Below are positions 60,301 to 64,000 of a DNA stretch of 64,000 nucleotides, in pieces. The stretch comes from Pipra filicauda (lineage: Eukaryota > Chordata > Aves > Passeriformes > Pipridae). The stretch is from contig NW_024104441.1 of NCBI RefSeq assembly GCF_003945595.2, positions 372,001 to 436,000 on the forward strand. The letters run 5' to 3'. The notes below the pieces were generated by a model. That model saw nothing but the letters and a program-made list of their open reading frames with translations. It made no database searches and was not told the origin of the DNA. Position 1 is the first letter of the stretch. Each line of letters starts with the position of its first letter. A program made the position numbers and the translations under genes.

Positions 60301-62798
60301 GCTTTAGGGAATCGTATCAATCTGCCAATTTCTCGCGATAGCAAATCTCTCAGATATCCTGTCCTCCACATTCAGTGCCTATTAAAAAAGTAAAGGAGGT
60401 GAAATCAACAAAATTAATTAGAGGCTTCAAAAAAAAAAAAAAAATCATCACTATACAAGAAAACCCAAGACATGGTGAAAGATAGTCTAAAAAGAAAACA
60501 TAGTTCTTGGAGCTCAAGCAAATCAAGAGAAAAAGGAAGTTAATAAAGTTCTTAGACAAGTCTGCCCCTTTTTACTTGTATCCATTAAGTTCATGGAAAA
60601 TAATGATAACAAATAGTTCAACATGCTCTATTCCATTTCCTTCTTCTCAGTACTTGCTAACTCAACACTAATTGCTTTTACTCAGAAAACTAACAAAATC
60701 ACAAGTTTCCTTGGGGGTAGAGGGGAAGGAAGAGACAGGGTTGCTGAAGTCTTGTAAGAAAGTATGCCAGGAAACAAAAGGTACGTGCTGCAGACACACA
60801 ACAGATTTCCAAGAAAAGTGCAATTATTGCACAACTGTTGCTAGAGAACAGAGAGTTAATGTGGCACGTCAAGAGCTAAAGCCTTAGTGTGTGGTTTACA
60901 AGATTACAGCTTTTCAAGTTTTTACCCAAAATTTAAATTCATCTTCTCATGCACAAAGCAAAATGTGTAGCAGTTCATTTTAAAAGTAAATATGCAGGCA
61001 TATTCTTGATATAAAAGGCATCTAAAATATTCTCTCCCGAGGTCATATTTGGGGTAAGATTTGAGCTAGCAGGTTGGTATTATCTGGGCAGCTATATTTG
61101 CTCAATGAGACCTTCAGAACTTTTGGAAAGTTTATTTTAACTTTGGAGGCCTGATTTTAAAGACTAAAAGTATTGCTTTTGGTAATTTAATTCAAGAGAA
61201 CAATATGGCAGGGGTCACCTCTTTGAAGGGTGCTCCATGTGAAGGCAAACAGTCAGGAGCAGAAAAGCTGTTCTAAATCTTTACTTAATCTCTAAGAACC
61301 AAGAGCAACTGGCAGCTGGATCAGAAGTGCTGACCAACTATTCTCATTTGTACTCTCCTGTTGCCTCCCTTTTCTGACAATCTGTAGAGAACTGCAGGCA
61401 TTCAGAGCTCAAACTGCACATTTTGAAGTAATTACAGACACAAGTTTAACAGCAAGAAAAAGTAAAACTTCATTTTCTGAGGTGCTACATTCTGTGAACA
61501 AGCACAATAGATCATGAAATGGACAAATTATGGGTGCCTTGTAGAGCCTATTGTTTATGGGTTCACAGTCCTCAGGTTTTATAGTTATACTGTTTCTCCA
61601 GGACACTGATTTGAAAATAAAGATCATGAGATTCCTCTCATTTTTATATTATGTTTGATTCAGATAAAATTAACTGGAATCAAAACCTATCCAACACGGG
61701 GTTTTTTGGTTTTTTTACATGCTGCAGTCACCTGTCCTGCTTTCAGGAGTTGGTCCAGAATAAGCACCAGGAGACTTGTTAGAAAGTAGATGCAGCAGCA
61801 ATTCCAACCCAGTGTCAACATCTAGAAGTTTTAAAACTCTGCTTTCCTCTGACCTGCTCTGGGACTGAAGTACACGGGGCAGAGAGGGAACCTCCTCTTA
61901 TGGCTGTTGTGCAGTACAGTAACCAGTTACAAAAAGAGAAAGAAAATTTCACAAAAGTCTTATAACACCACGGAGCTGACTCAGAGGGTCGCTCTTCTGT
62001 GATGAATTAGTCACTACAAGAGGTGGCAAGTTCATTGTACTTGAATTGCTGTCACTGCAACAGTAGGGTTAATACCTGGCATGACAGCTGATCTGTCTCT
62101 GAAAGTCTACAATTATTCTCTCAGAAACAACCAAGAAAGGTGTTTTTGCTAGAATGACAAAGTTTTAGCATGTCTTCCTATTTGTCAGTTATCTCCTCAA
62201 ACACAGGTGCACCATCTATGATTTGGTTTGTTTCTTTTCCTATATATCCTCTTTGCATTGTATTAATGCAGAGTTATAACTCAGGAATTTTGGTCATGAA
62301 GCTCAGCTCTGTAAAAAAAAAAAAAAAGAATCAATATTCATTAAGGAAGGTTTTTCAGGCCCCAAAACCAGTATGTAACAAATGGAAACCTTTGAGTCAG
62401 TTTTGAACAAGGGACCTTCAACAATGCTCCTCCAACCCCCCGTAACAGTAATATTGCCAGAGCTTTTATAACAAACTGTATTCTCAGCATTTGCCTGTTC
62501 AATCGCAGACTTGTTTTACACCTGTGTTAATGCAGAAACCTTTCCTCACCTTTAACGTGGCAGCCAAGCTGGCCATGTGTTCATTCAGAGTGCTCTCCGA
62601 CTCCTTGTAAGTCAAGCAGGTGAACTGATATTCCTCTGGATCAAAGGCATCTGCTCCCTGCTGCTCCACGTCGTTAGCTACCCCATCATAATAATCCTCA
62701 ATATCCCCAGGATCCTCATCCTCTTCCTCCTCCTCGCAATTAGGGTCATAATCCTCTTCATTGCTGTCAGAGCCCTGGCTGTTCATGTCCACGGACAT
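36345..62798 (-). CDS. ARIH2: ARIH2 (TRIAD1), RBR-type E3 ubiquitin ligase
   Basis: Fourteen coding exons on the minus strand: 62550-62798, 49829-49896, 48097-48160, 45615-45762, 44976-45097, 43965-44074, 42826-42943, 41298-41348, 41177-41198, 39527-39678, 38329-38472, 37913-37981, 36888-36971 and 36345-36416, giving 490 aa (human 493). The N-terminus is acidic ([18 protein letters not shown]). RING1 starts at C136 ([20 protein letters not shown]), followed by the IBR. RING2 starts at residue 294 ([17 protein letters not shown]) with the catalytic cysteine C307, equivalent to human C310. The Ariadne domain fills the C-terminus and ends LLKDFHDT. Human ARIH2 acts with neddylated CUL5-RING ligases, accepting ubiquitin from UBE2L3 and priming substrates. 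Exon 9 is only 22 nt. The ATG exon begins at about 62815 after an acceptor (TCTGCAG), so a 5' non-coding exon lies further right, probably beyond the window. All zinc ligands I checked are present. Confidence 0.96.
41177..41198 (-). other. ARIH2: 22-nt microexon 9 of ARIH2
   Basis: This exon encodes QCSKCKH plus the first base of the next Asp codon. It carries two RING2 zinc-ligand cysteines (C312 and C315), just after the catalytic cysteine exon. It is bounded by TTTTTCAG on the 5' side and GTGAGT on the 3' side. Skipping it would shift the frame and remove RING2 function. Confidence 0.9.
47664..47696. repeat. A-rich homopolymer tract
   Basis: Eleven A, TT, then about twenty A in ARIH2 intron 3. 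No retroposon body or target-site duplication is evident next to it. Length is likely variable and error-prone. Confidence 0.8.
49897..62549. other. ARIH2 intron 1 (between first two coding exons), 12.7 kb
   Basis: AT-rich intron with no recognised coding exon, RNA gene or interspersed repeat. Short A-runs lie near 60428-60443 and 62311-62325. A small CpG-containing patch at about 58020-58085 stands out from the AT-rich background. Open frames here are short and show no family resemblance. Confidence 0.5.
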
Positions 62799-62815
62799 CT
62801 TAATGCCCTGCCAAA

Positions 62816-64000
62816 CTGCAGACCAGGAAAGCGACCGCAGCTTCTTTTTTTTCCTCCAAACTTTATCGTTCTTTTGATTTCATCTGAGCTCTGTTTCCTA
62901 AGGGAGGAAAAACAATTTTTTTCTGTGCCTAAGAAATTGTAAGAGAGGCCACGTCAACATCATACATGTGATCAAACAGCCATGAATGGGCTGAGCCAGT
63001 GGCCCAGGTAAAGAAGATTCTGCTGTGCACGTCCCTGGTTTGGATCCATTGCAACTCTTTGCACCTTCAAAGCCAAGGCTGGTCTTACAGGCAAGGTCCA
63101 AATCCTTGGAGATTGGGTTATTAAATTGAATCCTAGTCCCCAGTGCTGGCCCCGAGACTTCTGACACTTGCAAACTGACTGACTGCATAACCTTCACTAC
63201 AGATCTTTTCAGAGATACAACTGAATTTATGACAAAGTTTTTTATCAACAGCCTGAACTGCTGCAGAACAGCATCCTATGCATTTCATTAACAGGAGAAA
63301 CACCAACCCCTCAGCTATGACCACAGTAGCTAGAAAGGCAACCTGTGATGCCCTATGCAAGTCCATATTGCTTCAGAACCACAGCCATTAGGTGGGACTT
63401 TAGAAAATAAGAGAAGTAGAGATGTCTCGCATACACACAGTGTATGTGTTTAACAGTCTGCAATACCATCTCAAAAGAAATGGTGGAATTATTTCACCCC
63501 TTTCAGTAGGTTCTACTAGATGCCATGTGACTTGGGCCTTACATCTGAAGGGGAAAATAAAATCAATTCTCTCATTTTATTACCTTCTCAATACACACTT
63601 ATTACCTTCTGAACATAGAAATTTATGCTTAAGTGTTGACAGCTGCTATTCAAGAAGAATCAGAACAGCTAACTTTTTTTAATAGATTCTCCCTTGTATT
63701 GGAAAATTTACATATCTGATACTTATCTGAACTACAAATCTGCTTGTGTAACTAAACCATGTGAATTTGAGTTTGAAAAGGTTCAGCAGTAAAGCAAAAA
63801 AATCAACCTTGAATTTTGGTCACCTCATATTTAGTCATAAATTTCCATTTAACCAAATTATTTAGTTTAGAGAGACTATATTAAATCCAGAATACTTAAA
63901 ACAATGCTGCAACCAAATCTCACATATAAAAATATACATAAAATCAAAGCTCTATTTTCCGCAAGCACCATGTATTTAGTTCCTTATACATGTTCCCATT
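62816..64000. other. Upstream of the ARIH2 start-codon exon
   Basis: Probably intron between the ATG exon and an upstream non-coding exon of ARIH2. The sequence is AT-rich, has no CpG island, and shows no gene or repeat that I recognise, so the ARIH2 promoter is expected beyond the right edge. Confidence 0.5.

Noticed and set aside
62170..62406. Small plus-strand open frame next to ARIH2 exon 1
   Set aside because: It includes a lysine run from a simple A-tract, has no conserved motif and lies antisense in an intron.

Overview
The window is vertebrate nuclear DNA, most likely from a bird. Genes are split by GT-AG introns, promoters lie in GC-rich CpG islands, and the one clear interspersed repeat is a 5'-truncated CR1 LINE of the type that dominates bird and reptile genomes. 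Gene order matches the block found on human 3p21.31 (ARIH2, P4HTM, WDR6, DALRD3, NDUFAF3), shown here in reverse orientation.

Layout from left to right: NDUFAF3 (minus, 755-1761, five coding exons, 170 aa); a 3.5 kb GC-rich spacer holding the plus-strand microRNA hairpins mir-191 (3034-3105) and mir-425 (3525-3600); DALRD3 (plus, 5276-9007, 13 coding exons, 540 aa); WDR6 (minus, 10018-14298, six coding exons, 1125 aa), convergent with DALRD3; P4HTM (minus, 14498-32558, nine coding exons, 470 aa); a secreted Frizzled-related gene of the crescent/sizzled class (plus, 24814-28545, four exons, 307 aa) lying wholly inside P4HTM intron 2 on the opposite strand; and ARIH2 (minus, 36345-62798, 14 coding exons, 490 aa), whose upstream exons are probably outside the window. 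All exon chains were assembled by hand from splice sites, reading frame and remembered family conservation, and every one closes in frame.

Functional themes: DALRD3 and WDR6 are non-catalytic partners of tRNA anticodon-loop methyltransferases and sit tail to tail. NDUFAF3 is a mitochondrial complex I assembly factor, P4HTM an ER-membrane 2-oxoglutarate oxygenase, and ARIH2 an RBR ubiquitin ligase. The nested SFRP gene is a developmental Wnt/BMP-pathway antagonist type.

Most notable observations: a 252 bp inverted repeat (98.4% identical by hand count, four transitions, no gaps) whose arms bracket P4HTM exons 6-8, one arm ending at the exon 8 splice donor; the nested antisense SFRP gene; the mir-191/mir-425 pair 1.7-2.2 kb upstream of the DALRD3 start codon, which implies a non-coding 5' exon; a 72-nt GC-AG intron in P4HTM; a cluster of YY1-like ATGGC boxes before DALRD3; and very tight P4HTM-WDR6 spacing. 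I found no CRISPR array, tRNA, rRNA or viral gene.
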